Positions 10,248-20,260 of a stretch of 64,000 nt of DNA are shown here, in pieces. This stretch comes from Gonocerus acuteangulatus (taxonomy: Eukaryota; Arthropoda; Insecta; Hemiptera; Coreidae): NCBI GenBank assembly GCA_946811695.1, contig OX328126.1:7454197-7518196 (forward strand). Reading direction: 5' to 3'. Both the position numbers and the translations under genes were made by a program. The first letter of the stretch is position 1. Each line of letters opens with the position of its first letter. Below the pieces are notes generated by a model, which saw only the letters and a program-made list of their open reading frames with translations, did not search any database and was not told where the DNA came from.

Positions 10248-11015
10248 GGATCTTTTTGCGAAGACCACATCCAGTTACTTTTGAAGTAGCAGTAGTGATT
10301 TATAACAGTTACTCGTACTCGCTGATAAGCTTACTGATTAGCTTATAGGTTCTTTGCTGGTTATCTATTACTACCTGACTCGTTATCTACGGTTATAATT
10401 TCATATTAGATAATGGCAATCAATATTTATTAATAAAAAGGTTAATATGATCAAAATCAATCCTCTCACCTATGAAATAAGGTATTAAGCATTAAAGTTG
10501 ACTGTTTTGCAGGTTATGAAGGATAACAAACAACGTTATTTGTAAACAAACATATTTTATTACTTTTCTCTCTCTTTTTTTGGATATTTTACCTTTATTA
10601 AGCATTACATCCTATGCGTTTCCGCTCGCTCAAGAAGATATCAAAACCCTAGTCAATCCAACTCGCAATTAATAGAAATATATTAATTGTAGCGACTCTA
10701 GTCTATCCAACTCGCTAAAATTAATAGGATTCCATTAATTTTTCCCAGTAAGAAACCAATCCCTTTTACTTTGTCAGGAACATCGCGAACTAATTGTAAG
10801 AGACTCATTTTTCTCACTAACATAAGCAGAGCTTTTTCATAAACAAAAGCTAATTCACTGTTGAAGGTTACTTTACTCCCAGCAAGAACGAATGCAATTG
10901 GTCATCGGAATCCTCCAATAGGATGGCAAAGGAATTGTGCGCATGCGCTAAATCACTGATACAATCACTACTGCTACTTCAAAAGTAACTGGATGTGGTC
11001 TTCGCAAAAAGACCC
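10248..11015 (+). mobile_element. hAT-type MITE family A, copy 1
   Basis: Terminal inverted repeats of about 53 bases begin GGATCTTTTTGCGAAGACCA and contain CCAGTTACTTTTGAAGTAGC. The element is bracketed by a perfect 8-bp duplication AAATATAG at 10240-10247 and 11016-11023, which identifies hAT-type insertion. The 768-base interior has no transposase frame but contains GCGTTTCCGCTCGCTCAAGA and CTAGTCAATCCAACTCGC, words also found in the unrelated-ended element at 34240-34790. Confidence 0.95.
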
Positions 11016-11055
11016 AAATATAGTTTTATTAAGATACCACGACCATACCCTGACT

Positions 11056-11297
11056 GACTAACGTATGTAATTTCGGGGGGGGGGGGACTGGTATCACCTA
11101 AGTTATTGGGTTTTAGGAGAAATTTTAGTGTAAAATGGTGAGCTTAAGGTCCTCTAGACGCCAGGGTAAATCTAGAAGATATTTTTCTTTTCGCCTTATA
11201 GGCTTCTTTTACATAAAATGTTCTAAACAAAACCAAATTTCGGGGGGGGGGGGGGGGCTACTTCCCCCTTAGCCCCCCCCAGTTTTATACGCCCATA
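11056..11297 (-). mobile_element. hAT-type MITE (G/C-run family), copy 4
   Basis: Inverted and diverged; the right end reads TTTTATACGCCCATA. An 8-bp duplication CCCTGACT flanks it at 11048-11055 and 11298-11305. The left terminal repeat is degraded. G and C runs and CCTCTAGACGCC-like spacer are present. Confidence 0.8.
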
Positions 11298-11598
11298 CCC
11301 TGACTATATCTACCTTTATAATGCACCTTGAGTAGAAACTGGAAGGAAACGGCCGATCATGATGACCTTGCCAGTCCAGGGCCGAACAGGAAGCTAAGAA
11401 TCATCATAACGGGAACTTATTTCTAAACCATCTTCACCTTTCAGGCTAAACGACCACGAGGTAGCCGATTTCAGCTTTGTCCTTCGTAATATATCTCCTA
11501 ATATGGATTGGAGAACTGAACCAAATCAGGATAAAGGAGGTCAACCTAGACAAATAATAACTTTTATAAAAAAATAATCTCTATAAAAAAAAAAATAG

Positions 11599-12148
11599 AT
11601 CGCACTAGTATTTCTAAAGTGACACAACTCAAAAATCGGTTTTATTCAGTCCGTCATAGTTATGAAAGACATGGTAAATATCTCTTTATCAATCATCAAA
11701 ACTGTATGTACCTAGCTACAGTGCTTCTACACCAGAGGGCACTTGTGTCACTCTTCCTGTCTTAATGCAGGACATGCCCTCTACATAGGCAAGAGTGGCA
11801 CATTTTCAGTTGAGTTTTATTTTGAGTTGTGTCACTTTGGAACAAAGGCGTATAAAAGGGGGGGCTGATGGGCCTGCAGCCCCCCCCCCCCCCCCCCCGA
11901 AATTTTTACCGTTAAAAATGTGTTAAAAACCTTTAAAAATAAATTAAATAAGATTACTTAGTTCATAAAACGTATTTTATTTTAGGTATGATAGCGTTTT
12001 ACTATGCTAAAACTATTACAAGTTCTAAATTGTTAGTATTCCATACCCCAGATATGGTCTCAGCCCCCCCGCCCTAAAAGTTTCTCAGCCCCCTCCCCCC
12101 AAAATTATTTCCTATAAACGCCCATGCTTTAGAAACACTAGTGCGATA
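11599..12148. mobile_element. MITE family B, copy 1, split by a nested MITE
   Basis: The left arm ATCGCACTAGTATTTCTAAA then GTGACACAACTCAAAA and the right arm TTTTGAGTTGTGTCACTTT ... AGAAACACTAGTGCGAT are inverted repeats. A G/C-run MITE (11843-12126) interrupts the right arm. An uninterrupted relative is at 18995-19164. Interior words AGTGACACAA and TCTTCCTGTCTTAATG are shared with that copy. Superfamily not resolved. Confidence 0.85.
11843..12126 (+). mobile_element. hAT-type MITE (G/C-run family), copy 5, nested
   Basis: Starts CAAAGGCGTATAAAAGGGGG and ends CTATAAACGCCCATG. Flanks CTTTGGAA (11835-11842) and CTTTAGAA (12127-12134) differ at one base and reconstruct the arm of MITE family B, so this insertion is younger than its host. 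It contains a run of about 18 C. Confidence 0.9.
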
Positions 12149-12488
12149 TATTTGTTGGCATTTTTCAAAAGAAATGTGTGTTTTAAGGCCGTGTAAATTT
12201 CATAGCATGTTTCTCGAATTATATCACTTTGCGCAGATTTGAAAATAAACTTCGAAAATTTTAAATCTGCAAAACTTCTTCCCATTGCCAAAAATCCCAG
12301 CGTAGCTGATAGGTGTTTATTGGGGGTAATTGACAGAGTCTGGTCTTAAATTCATTAAATTAAGCAAATGTTGGTATGTAGCTGCATCCATATGTAGATA
12401 ATTGCGAAAATGATCAGTCCTACTGGGTAATTCAGCTATTAAATTCGTTTTAGAAAACTAATCTCTTTTTAAGAACCATGGTTTAGAC

Positions 12489-13440
12489 CAGGGTGCTCAA
12501 ACGGTGATCTCCAGGAAACAATTCCGATATAGGACTGATCACAGATTTTGTTTTGTGTTTTGGTAGTTACCTACCTACTAAAACTAAATGTACTGAATAA
12601 AAAAAACTAAAATTTATTTGACCAACAATTAGGGCAGAATAACCCCCTCATCTCTGTCTTTTATCGTAATAACCTACAGCTAGCGGCGAAAGGCGGCTTC
12701 ATCAACAATTAGGGCAGAATAACCCCCTCATCTCTGTCTTTTATCGTAATAACCTACAGCTAGCGGCGAAAGGCGGCTTCATCAACAATTAGGGCAGAAT
12801 AACCCCCTCATCTCTGTCTTTTATCGTAATAACCTACAGCTAGCGGCGAAAGGCGGCTTCATCAACAATTAGGGCAGAATAACCCCCTCATCTCTGTCTT
12901 TTATCGTAATAACCTACAGCTAGCGGCGAAAGGCGGCTTCATCAACAATTAGGGCAGAATAACCCCCTCATCTCTGTCTTTTATCGTAATAACCTACAGC
13001 TAGCGGCGAAAGGCGGCTTCATCAACAATTAGGGCAGAATAACCCCCTCATCTCTGTCTTTTATCGTAATAACCTACAGCTAGCGGCGAAAGGCGGCTTC
13101 ATCAACAATTAGGGCAGAATAACCCCCTCATCTCTGTCTTTTATCGTAATAACCTACAGCTAGCGGCGAAAGGCGGCTTCATCAACAATTAGGGCAGAAT
13201 AACCCCCTCATCTCTGTCTTTTATCGTAATAACCTACAGCTAGCGGCGAAAGGCGGCTTCATCAACAATTAGGGCAGAATAACCCCCTCATCTCTGTCTT
13301 TTATCGTAATAACCTACAGCTAGCGGCGCAAGGCGGCTTCATCAATGGAACGCGTGGTACTTATCATCACTTGTGCCAGTCTGCATTTTCCGAAATGAAG
13401 ATAACTAAGCCAAAATATTGCAATCGAACATCTGTCGAAC
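12489..13440 (+). mobile_element. hAT transposon relic containing an 80-bp array
   Basis: The left end at 12489 reads CAGGGTGCTCAAACGGTGAT, resembling hAT terminal repeats of the CAGGGGTGCTCAAAC type. The right part (13335-13439) encodes the last piece of a hAT transposase dimerisation domain in the orientation expected for this left end. Most of the transposase is gone and an 80-bp tandem array occupies its place. The right terminus is not clear because MITE family C begins at about 13435. Confidence 0.6.
12621..13344. repeat. Tandem array, 80-bp unit x 9
   Basis: The unit starts CAACAATTAGGGCAGAATAA and ends GCGGCGAAAGGCGGCTTCAT. Units begin near 12621, 12701, 12781, 12861, 12941, 13021, 13101, 13181 and 13261. 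They are identical by eye apart from the edges (CGAAAGG to CGCAAGG in the last). 80 is not a multiple of 3, so the array does not encode protein repeats. Near-zero divergence means very recent expansion or homogenisation. Confidence 0.97.
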
Positions 13441-13484
13441 ATGTCGTCCCTAAACTATCGAATATGCAAATCGGAGCAAAATAG
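13335..13484 (+). pseudogene. hAT transposase C-terminal dimerisation fragment
   Basis: The frame 13335-13484 reads ...GTYHHL then CQSAFSEMKITKPKY and CNRTSVEHV before a TAG at 13482. The C-x-SAFS-MK-IK-KYRNRL-DEHL pattern is the signature of the hAT C-terminal (Dimer_Tnp_hAT) domain in ZBED/EPM2AIP1-like transposases. The catalytic core and BED finger are absent. The 3' end of the frame runs into the terminal repeat of MITE family C, so the natural C-terminus is lost. Confidence 0.75.
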
Positions 13485-13638
13485 CGAACTAACATATTCT
13501 ATCCATTGACCAAGTAATATATTGAAAACTGGTATTATTCTATAATTTATTTAAGGTATTAAAGGCTATTCTAAAGGGATTAGAGTTGCGACAAGCCGTA
13601 TCGTCCACAATCCAAGAGCAAAGTCTCAAATCTGAAAA

Positions 13639-13908
13639 ACCAATCCAACCAAAATAAATAAACGAACCATCACTAATAAAGAAATAGATAAATCTGCACT
13701 TGCAAAACACGCCATTACACAAAAACACACTTTTAACTTCGACGACACGAAAATTCTTTCTACACAACGAAACAAAAAAAGACTACAGATCTCGGAATGT
13801 GTACACATAAACTTAAACAAAAACAATATAAACTACAAAACTGACCAACAAGGCATTTCTCCTATGTACGCTAATATTTTCCAAATACTCTCCCGACCTC
13901 CCACCTAG
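13639..13908 (+). pseudogene. PLE GIY-YIG endonuclease, C-terminal fragment
   Basis: A 90-codon frame ending at TAG (13906) includes KSALAKHAITQKH, FNFDDTKIL, RLQISECVHI and SPMYANIFQIL. In Penelope-like ORFs the region after the GIY-YIG core has the pattern S-LAEH....H-FNFDDTKIL......KRL..E...I, and this frame follows it closely. The GIY-YIG core and the reverse transcriptase are missing because of 5' truncation; the frame starts inside the host MITE after an in-frame TGA. It is not a functional enzyme. Assignment rests on motif memory, not on a search. Confidence 0.75.
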
Positions 13909-14437
13909 ATTTTTACCATGCCCCTTGGGTATCTTTCCATTAACTCCTTTTTCTCCTTTCCTGTCATAAATATGTCATAAACATGCCTTTTGATCCTTAC
14001 CGACATGTCATAAACTTGCTTTTTGATCCTTACCGACGTTTCCCCCACCACCTGCTGTTTCCACTTACTTATACCCCAGTAGATTTCTTTTTCTCCTTAG
14101 ACACTCTGCAATGGTTACTTAATTGCCAACCTTGGTCTTCCTCTGCCGCTCGGCATTTCTATTGGTATGTAATATCTTATTTCTTTGTAAAATTAATTAA
14201 TGTTACTATTAGCTATTATATTTGTCATTGGTATGTAGCTGCTTATTTCTTTGTAAAATCAATTAACGTTACTAATTACTATTAAAATCAATTATTGTAC
14301 CTATTCACTTTTTCATTCTAAGAATTTAAGACGATATGTTCTTTTATAAGTTAATTGTATCTTTAGCTCTGTTACCTATCACAATCATAATTTTTTTTGT
14401 TTTTGTATTAATTTCTTTTTTTTTTTTGTCATTTTAG

Positions 14438-14471
14438 CTGACGAAGGCTACCAATGAGTAGCCGAAACGTC
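14438..14471 (+). ncRNA. Hammerhead-ribozyme-like motif 2 (in PLE 3' end)
   Basis: CTGACGA (14438-14444), one A, a perfect 6-bp hairpin GGCTAC-CAATGA-GTAGCC (14446-14463), GAAA (14464-14467), CG, then TC (14470-14471, the predicted cleavage position). Upstream ATTTTAG and downstream CGAAAT can pair as helix I with one bulge and one G-U. It lies about 530 bases downstream of PLE endonuclease codons, where PLE hammerheads have been described. The extra A before helix II is shared with the other two motifs here. Confidence 0.6.
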
Positions 14472-14622
14472 CGAAATATAGATTTCTTTAAAACAAAATC
14501 ATATTGAGGTTCATTTAGCCGAAGCCCAACCATTCCATCTTTACTTATCACCTCGACAGCTAACTATCTAATCATCATAAAAAAAATCTGATTTTTCATA
14601 TTCGATATTTCGACATGGTAGG

Positions 14623-15900
14623 GATGATACGTCCTCATGCTTGCTATTATCACTCGGTAATTACCTACCATCTTATGAAAAGTATGCTGAGGACATGCAG
14701 TGACACGCTTCAACATTCTAAGTCAATCTTTAGTTAGGTTTAGCATCTAGAACTCGCTTGCCTTGTAAGAACCAATAAACTTGCAATTTTATTGCGAGCA
14801 GACTTACACTTACCTTGACTAAAAAATAGCATATCGTGCAGGAAAACTAATATCTATGCCATGATATTCCTACCTTCAGACAATCCTGCATCACACATAC
14901 TTGCAGCTTCTCAGAGTCTATAGCTCCTAGTCTAACAATATTTAGGTAAATCGGCAACAGTTCAAGTATCAGCACTCCTGATTCATTTCTCATTCTCGTT
15001 AAATTTCTTTTTTATTGCACTAACCGCATCCGTTAAATAAATTCGTTGAGTTTGTGAAGCCTATAGGAAAAAGATGTAGCTTTATTTACCAAATTGCGAA
15101 AGAAATAAAATAAAATAATAATACACATTACTTTTGTATTTAATGCTGTTTTGTGCATGTGTCGCTGAGTATGTTTGAGGGAAGAAGAAAATAAACAAAG
15201 AGTAAATTCAGAAAAAGAACAATAAAAAAAAACGAGTAAAAGAAGCAACCAACAACATATGCCTTCGCCTATAAAAAACAGAACAACAAAAAAAAACCTA
15301 CTGGAAGCATTACTTTATGAGACACGAGACTCCTTTTGTGCGTGTTGGCTTCCCGTCACGTGCGAAAATAAAAACACCAATGCGTCCTTTTTTTTCTCTC
15401 TTCGCTTCACGCTGTAGTCCAATTCGGTGTCGCCCCTCCTATGAAGTACAAGAGCTTAAATGCACTTTCCAAAGCCCCTTTAGAAGCTTTTCAGAAGTGC
15501 ACTTAAAGAAAAGTTGATGAGATAAAAAAAAGATACTTTCTCGTCATTGTTTGATCCGCCTAGCTTTCCACACTTAGCACATTCCGACTTCCATTCAGAG
15601 TTCACCATGTGAAAATTATATGAATGAGTTCTAGCCATCCTCTATTCTTAAACTACTGGTTTTTATTCTTCTGAGGATGAATTGCGATTTTTTGTATTAA
15701 TATAGTAAAGAGTTTGTTAGGAAAAACATACATGAAAACATTTCCCACCATGATAAAGGCAGGTATGTTGTAAATCATTATTTTCCGCATATCCAAACAG
15801 TCAATATTTATTGATTATAATCTACAAGATAGAAGATTGCCCTCGCTACGAAACACGATTAAAAAATCACAAGCTGCAAAGATCATTAAAGGAAATTCTC
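14623..15900. other. Intronic stretch with no recognised feature
   Basis: AT-rich sequence without a convincing gene or family match. Small open frames at 15033-15248 and 15317-15517 have no splice or domain support. A 12-base word ACACGAGACTCC-type context gives nothing further. Confidence 0.35.
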
Positions 15901-15921
15901 TTTGATTCAAACAAAATAATC

Positions 15922-16126
15922 CCTTTTTTTTCTTTTTCTTTTTTTTTTTTTTTTACGGCGCATCTACATCTTGGCCATTAGCGCCGGGTTATCTATAGGT
16001 TGCCACCCTTTTATAATGCCAACAGTACGTGGTCGGTCACCCATTCAGGTACTGACCACGCCCGACGTTGCTTAACTTCGGTGATCTACGGGAACCGGTG
16101 TATTCAACGTGGCTATGGCCGTTGGC
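15922..16126 (-). mobile_element. SINE with 5S rRNA head (SINE3-like)
   Basis: On the minus strand a 109-base 5S-rRNA-like head (16126 to 16018) is followed by ATTATAAAAGGGTGGCAACC, GGCGCTAATGGCCAAGATG, ATGCGCCGT and a 3' A-rich tail (T run 15922-15956 on the plus strand). The tail part, but not the head, is shared with tRNA-headed SINEs at 20594-20702, 25600-25690 and 59105-59278. Confidence 0.85.
16018..16126 (-). pseudogene. 5S rRNA-derived head of the SINE
   Basis: The minus strand starts GCCAACGGCCATAGCCACGT, continues with CCGGTTCCCGTAGATCACCG, AAGTTAAGCAACGTCGGGC (5S box A region) and GGTCAGTACCTGAATGGGTG (box C region), and ends CTGTTGGC. Landmarks are in 5S order at nearly full length. 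Differences from standard 5S, and direct fusion to a SINE tail, argue that it is a retroposed head with an internal Pol III promoter and not a ribosomal gene. Confidence 0.85.
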
Positions 16127-16554
16127 AAAAAAATCCCTCTCTTAATGCCATTTATTAAAGATGCAAACGTCCTCCAGAAAATATGAAGGATAAAAAAAAT
16201 AGATTAATTAATTTTAAAAGAAATATTAAAATCTTAGTAATAATGTAGCCATATAGAATGTAGTATAATTTAACAGAAGGGGGGAGGACTACACACACAT
16301 CAGTACAAAAAAAATAGTTTAAGACAATAATTTTAATAATTTGTAAGTTTTAAGATTTATTAGTTTTCTAAGTTTAAGACAAGATTATAATTTGTCTTGG
16401 TTTAAGTTATAATTTTCTTATTTTAAGACAATAATTATAATAATTTTTAATAACCAATTAATATATACATAAGTAATATAACAGTAATATAGAATGTAGT
16501 ATAATTTAACAGAGGGGGGAAAAAAACTACACACTCATCAATACAAAAAACTAC

Positions 16555-17326
16555 GGGTCTTTTTGCGAATACCACATCCAGTTACTTTTGAAGTAGCAGT
16601 AGTGATTGTATCAGCGATTCAGCGCATGCGCGTAACTCCTTTGCCTTCCTATTGGAGGATTCCGATGAGCAATTGTATTGGTTCTTGCTGGGCGTAAAGT
16701 AACCTTCAACTGTGAATTAGCTCATGTTTATGAAAAAGCTCTGCTTATGTTAGTGAGAAAAAATGGGTCTTTTACTATTAGTTCGCGACGTTCCTGACAA
16801 AGAAAAAGCGATTGGTTTCTTACTCGGAAAAATTAATAAAATTCTATTCATTTTAGCGAGTTGGATAGACTAGAGTCGCTAAAATTAATAGAATTCTATT
16901 AATTTTAGCGAGTTGGATTGACTAGAGTTTTGATATCTTCTTGAGCGAGCGTAGCACGTATGCACATAATGCTAAATAAATGTAAAATATCCAAAAAGAG
17001 AGAGAGAGAACGAATAAAATATGTGTGTTTGCAAATATCATTGTTTATGTTATCCTTCATAACCTGCAAAACAGTTAACTTTAATGCTTATTAACTTTTT
17101 TCGTAGTTGAGAGAATTGTTTTTGATGATATTAACCTTTTTATTAATGAATATTGCTTGCCATTATCTAATATGAATTATAACCGTAGATAACGAGTCAA
17201 GTAGTAATAGATAACCAGCAAAGAACCTGTAAGCTAATCAGTAAGCTTATCAGCGAGTACGAGTAACTTATATAAATCACTACTGCTACTACAAAAGTAA
17301 CTGGATGTGGTCTTCGCTAAAGACCC
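16555..17326 (-). mobile_element. hAT-type MITE family A, copy 2
   Basis: Terminal repeats GGGTCTTTTTGCGAATACCA and the matching right end GGATGTGGTCTTCGCTAAAG, then ACCC. A perfect 8-bp duplication AAAACTAC flanks it at 16547-16554 and 17327-17334. The interior is inverted relative to copy 1 at 10248-11015. No transposase. An AG/TC microsatellite lies near 17000. Confidence 0.95.
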
Positions 17327-17334
17327 AAAACTAC

Positions 17335-18360
17335 AGATACATCAGTTCAAAAAACTTTACACACATCAATACAAAAACACACGCATCAGTACTACACACA
17401 GCTCAAAAACTACACATATCCCCCAAACTCATAGACGTCACAAAATCGAATAAATTTATAAGACAGAACCTAACCTTTTTTAAAAGGCGCAAATAACCTA
17501 GTTGGGCGTCAAATTTCATATCCTATCCGTTAAGATAATTGGAAAAGTTCGATTGCGCATGCGCAATTAGGATTGGGGTCCATTTTATATCCAACACTCC
17601 AATCCTCTATTTACGAGTACATATTTTGAAATTATTATTATTATTTTAAAGAAATATTTCTCTGATAGAAACTCTGTATCACTTCCTTTATAAACGTGCC
17701 AGCATTTGTGAGCAGGCTAGTCGCCTCTTAAAGTGTGTTGAGGTTGACATCCTGTCGAACTTGTTGGGCTTCGCGAATCCTTTCAAGGAGCTTACAGTCT
17801 TAAGTGCCTCCGCCCTTTAGTTAGGAAGTCTTGAGTTACTCAAAGGCTTGGATATGGATTATAGAGTGTTTCCTCCCTCATTGTAGGGGGGAAATGCCCA
17901 ACGTCGAAAGCCGTTCGTTTTTAATATCGAAAGTCGTCAGGAATCGTTTTTAATATAGTGAACTCGCTATGTGTTTTTTTCTTTGAATGATTGTAGTTTT
18001 TAGTTTCTTTCGTCTATACTGGCGACAAAAAATGCGCACTGTTTCTTCGTCAGATTCAGACTCAGGGCAACGCAGCGCGTGGCGTCTACCTGAACTAGGC
18101 AAGTTACTGTGCTGGGTTCAACTTGCGGTGACTGCTCTGAACTGGGTCCTACGGATCTTCACTGTCTGTTTTCCCCAATGAGTTAGTAGATAGTGGAGGA
18201 AGTGTTATCTATCTTCCAATGCTAAAAAAGTGTAGGTCTGAAATCGGTCATGCTAGTGTGACTAGTGACGCTGTTTTTGTAAACAGCCAATGAATATATA
18301 TATCACATTGGTATTGATTTATTTCTATATTATAAATAATAACTATATAGATTAATACGA
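17335..18360. other. Intronic stretch with no recognised feature
   Basis: Contains GATTGCGCATGCGCAATT (17550-17567), a palindromic word, and a short GGAGG-rich stretch, but no supported gene. The 64-codon frame at 17987-18181 has no domain. Confidence 0.35.
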
Positions 18361-18363
18361 GTA

Positions 18364-18366
<3 letters not shown>

Positions 18367-18419
<53 letters not shown>
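18367..18419. repeat. (TA)n microsatellite
   Basis: Uninterrupted TA run of about 52 bases. Confidence 0.95.
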
Positions 18420-18421
<2 letters not shown>

Positions 18422-18994
18422 GTTTAATATTGTTTGCTTAAAATCATATTCAAAAATACACCTTTCGCGCGCCCTTCGTCACACTGGCATGGCCGATTTT
18501 AGGCTTCAACTTTTCCCGTTTAGACTCCCTCCCCTCCCTTCTAACTCAATGGTTTTCCCGCCCTCTGCTACGTCATTTCTGGGTCTAATTTGCACCCGGC
18601 CTTATCCCCCACTTTGTTTACATCCTTAGTTTTAGTGCTTACTTGTGAAGTCATTTTCTTTCTCTTATTTTTTCTTTCTTCTAAAGTATATTGGGTGTAG
18701 ACAAATGTTCATTAAACTGCTGGAGGAGGTTATAGACCCATAGCGAGGTTGTTGCTGTAAAGGGAGGTGAGGAACCTGAAAGGCTTTGCTAATCTTTCCA
18801 GCTGTTTACCTATTTAATGAAATGCTTACAATGCATGGCTTCCATCTCCCTATTAGTAGAAGCATCGAGCAGTGAACTTCACCTCTCCCTGCACATCCAG
18901 CCTTGCTAAGTCTTCGAGCATGAAGTGTTTTCACCATGGTTGCAATCTGAGTAAATTACTGCATAAAATGGACCAACTTTCCGCTGGAGATCAC

Positions 18995-19164
18995 ATCTCA
19001 CTAGTATTTCTAAAGTGACCCAACTCAAAATAAAACTCAACTGAAAATGTGTCACTCTTGCCTATGTAGAGGGAATAGCATTAAGACAGGAAGAGTGACA
19101 CAACTGTCATAACTGAAAAAAACGATTTTTGAGTTGTATCACTTTAGAAATACTAGTGCGATAT
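18995..19164. mobile_element. MITE family B, copy 2 (uninterrupted)
   Basis: The left arm CTCACTAGTATTTCTAAAGT then GACCCAACTCAAAA and the right arm TTTTTGAGTTGTATCACTTT then AGAAATACTAGTGCGA are inverted repeats. About 100 bases of core contain TGTGTCACTCTTGCC and GGAAGAGTGACACAAC. This copy shows the pre-insertion structure of the split copy at 11599-12148. Confidence 0.9.
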
Positions 19165-19843
19165 GGAGAATTTGATGGCTACTTTTAGCGTGTTACCTCT
19201 CAACAAATAGTAGAGGAAATCCGCTTATGTGTCGACTCGACACAATCCGAATGTTTAGGTGAAAATGTTTGATAATCCATTGGTCAAAAAACATTTGGGT
19301 TTTCAACAACGACAAATAAAATTATTCTAAGGCCTCGTATTCCCTTGGTATTGAATAAAAATACCAAGGGAGAATAGGTTGGATATCCAACAATGAATCT
19401 GCAAACGTACCTTATAGGTCATCCACATCCCACCTGCGCGAACATCATGACCTAAATTTCGATAAGCGATATAGAGGGCAGCACTTTTCTGATCTAAAAT
19501 TGAAGTTTCTCACATTTCTCACTAGGTCGAGCCACAAACAGAGCAGAGGTGGGGTGAAGGGTTTATAAGGGCCGGCTAATCCTTGGAGAAAGATTTTCAT
19601 CAGTTCCTGAGCACTTAGCTCAGCTTAACATAAACAACCAAATATACAAATAACACAATATTTTAGTAAACTATTCCTGTAATTATATTTTATTGTACAA
19701 AACTGAACAAAAAATAGCCAAATGTTTACTTTATTTATTAAATTTAATCCTTTTTGGGTTCTAAATTATTATTTATTTGTTACGTTATATAGTATAAATT
19801 TATTACTCATGTGCTGTTGTTTTAGTTGTACATTTAAATGTTT

Positions 19844-20046
19844 TGGAGGCCTGGTGGTCATGAGTGTTGACAAGAGTACTTTCTCTGTGTATGATCGTGG
19901 CTTCAATTCCCTCTAGGAATATTGGTTCTTCTTTTGAAAAAGTATTAGCCCTATTCTGACTAGAAAAGGGTGGTAACCAGAAGTAATCGGTCCCAAAAAT
20001 TTGTGTAATGTATAAATGGGCGTTAAAATTTAAATAAATAAATATT
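19844..20046 (+). mobile_element. tRNA-derived SINE family A, copy 1
   Basis: The head GGAGGCCTGGTGGTCATGAG then GTTGACAAGAG and B-box-like GTGGCTTCAATTCCC is followed by a body with AAAAGTATTAGCCCTATTCT, GACTAGAAAAGGGTGGTAAC and a tail of AAATAAAT. The same body is at 55440-55658 (+) and 53991-54136 (-). It lies just upstream of the first fascin exon in the window. Confidence 0.85.
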
Positions 20047-20260
20047 TTTGTCCTTTAATTTTATAGGTATTTTTTTTTTCTAATATCCTGCAAGTATACA
20101 AGGCAATCTGCCCAGTTGATGGCTAGCCATATAATCAAATAATAAATAAATGTCTATATTTTATAAAATAGTGGATGGTTAAAGAGAAAAAACCAATTTT
20201 ATATATAACCAAAAGTTGGAAAATTAAAATAAATAATTATATGATATATTTTTGTTTCAG

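Larger units (their letters stand above)
13639..14575 (+). mobile_element. Penelope-like element (PLE), 5'-truncated 3' end
   Basis: The insertion carries the C-terminal GIY-YIG endonuclease region of a PLE (13639-13908), an AT-rich 3' UTR, a hammerhead-like motif at 14438-14471 and a terminal block with GCCGAAGCCCAACCATTCC and CACCTCGACAGCTAACTATC. It lies inside MITE family C. It is truncated at its 5' side, as PLE insertions commonly are. The terminal block recurs at 2600-2710 and 46302-46362. Confidence 0.8.
13435..14622. mobile_element. MITE family C, copy 1, split by a PLE insertion
   Basis: The left part (CATGTC ... AAACTATCGAATATGCAAAT to about 13638) and the right part (14576-14622, TTCATATTCGATATTTCGAC then ATGGTAGGG) match the intact 240-bp copy at 54766-55005. 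About 940 bases of Penelope-like sequence separate the two halves. The left terminus has a 6-base insertion relative to copy 2. Confidence 0.8.

Noticed and set aside
16018..16126. Functional 5S rRNA gene
   Set aside because: It differs from 5S at many positions, is single, and is fused to a SINE tail with an A run.
19331..19372. Short hairpin TATTCCCTTGGTATT / AATACCAAGGGAGAATA as a microRNA precursor
   Set aside because: The stem is about 16 bp with a 7-base loop, too short for a pre-miRNA, and no other evidence exists.
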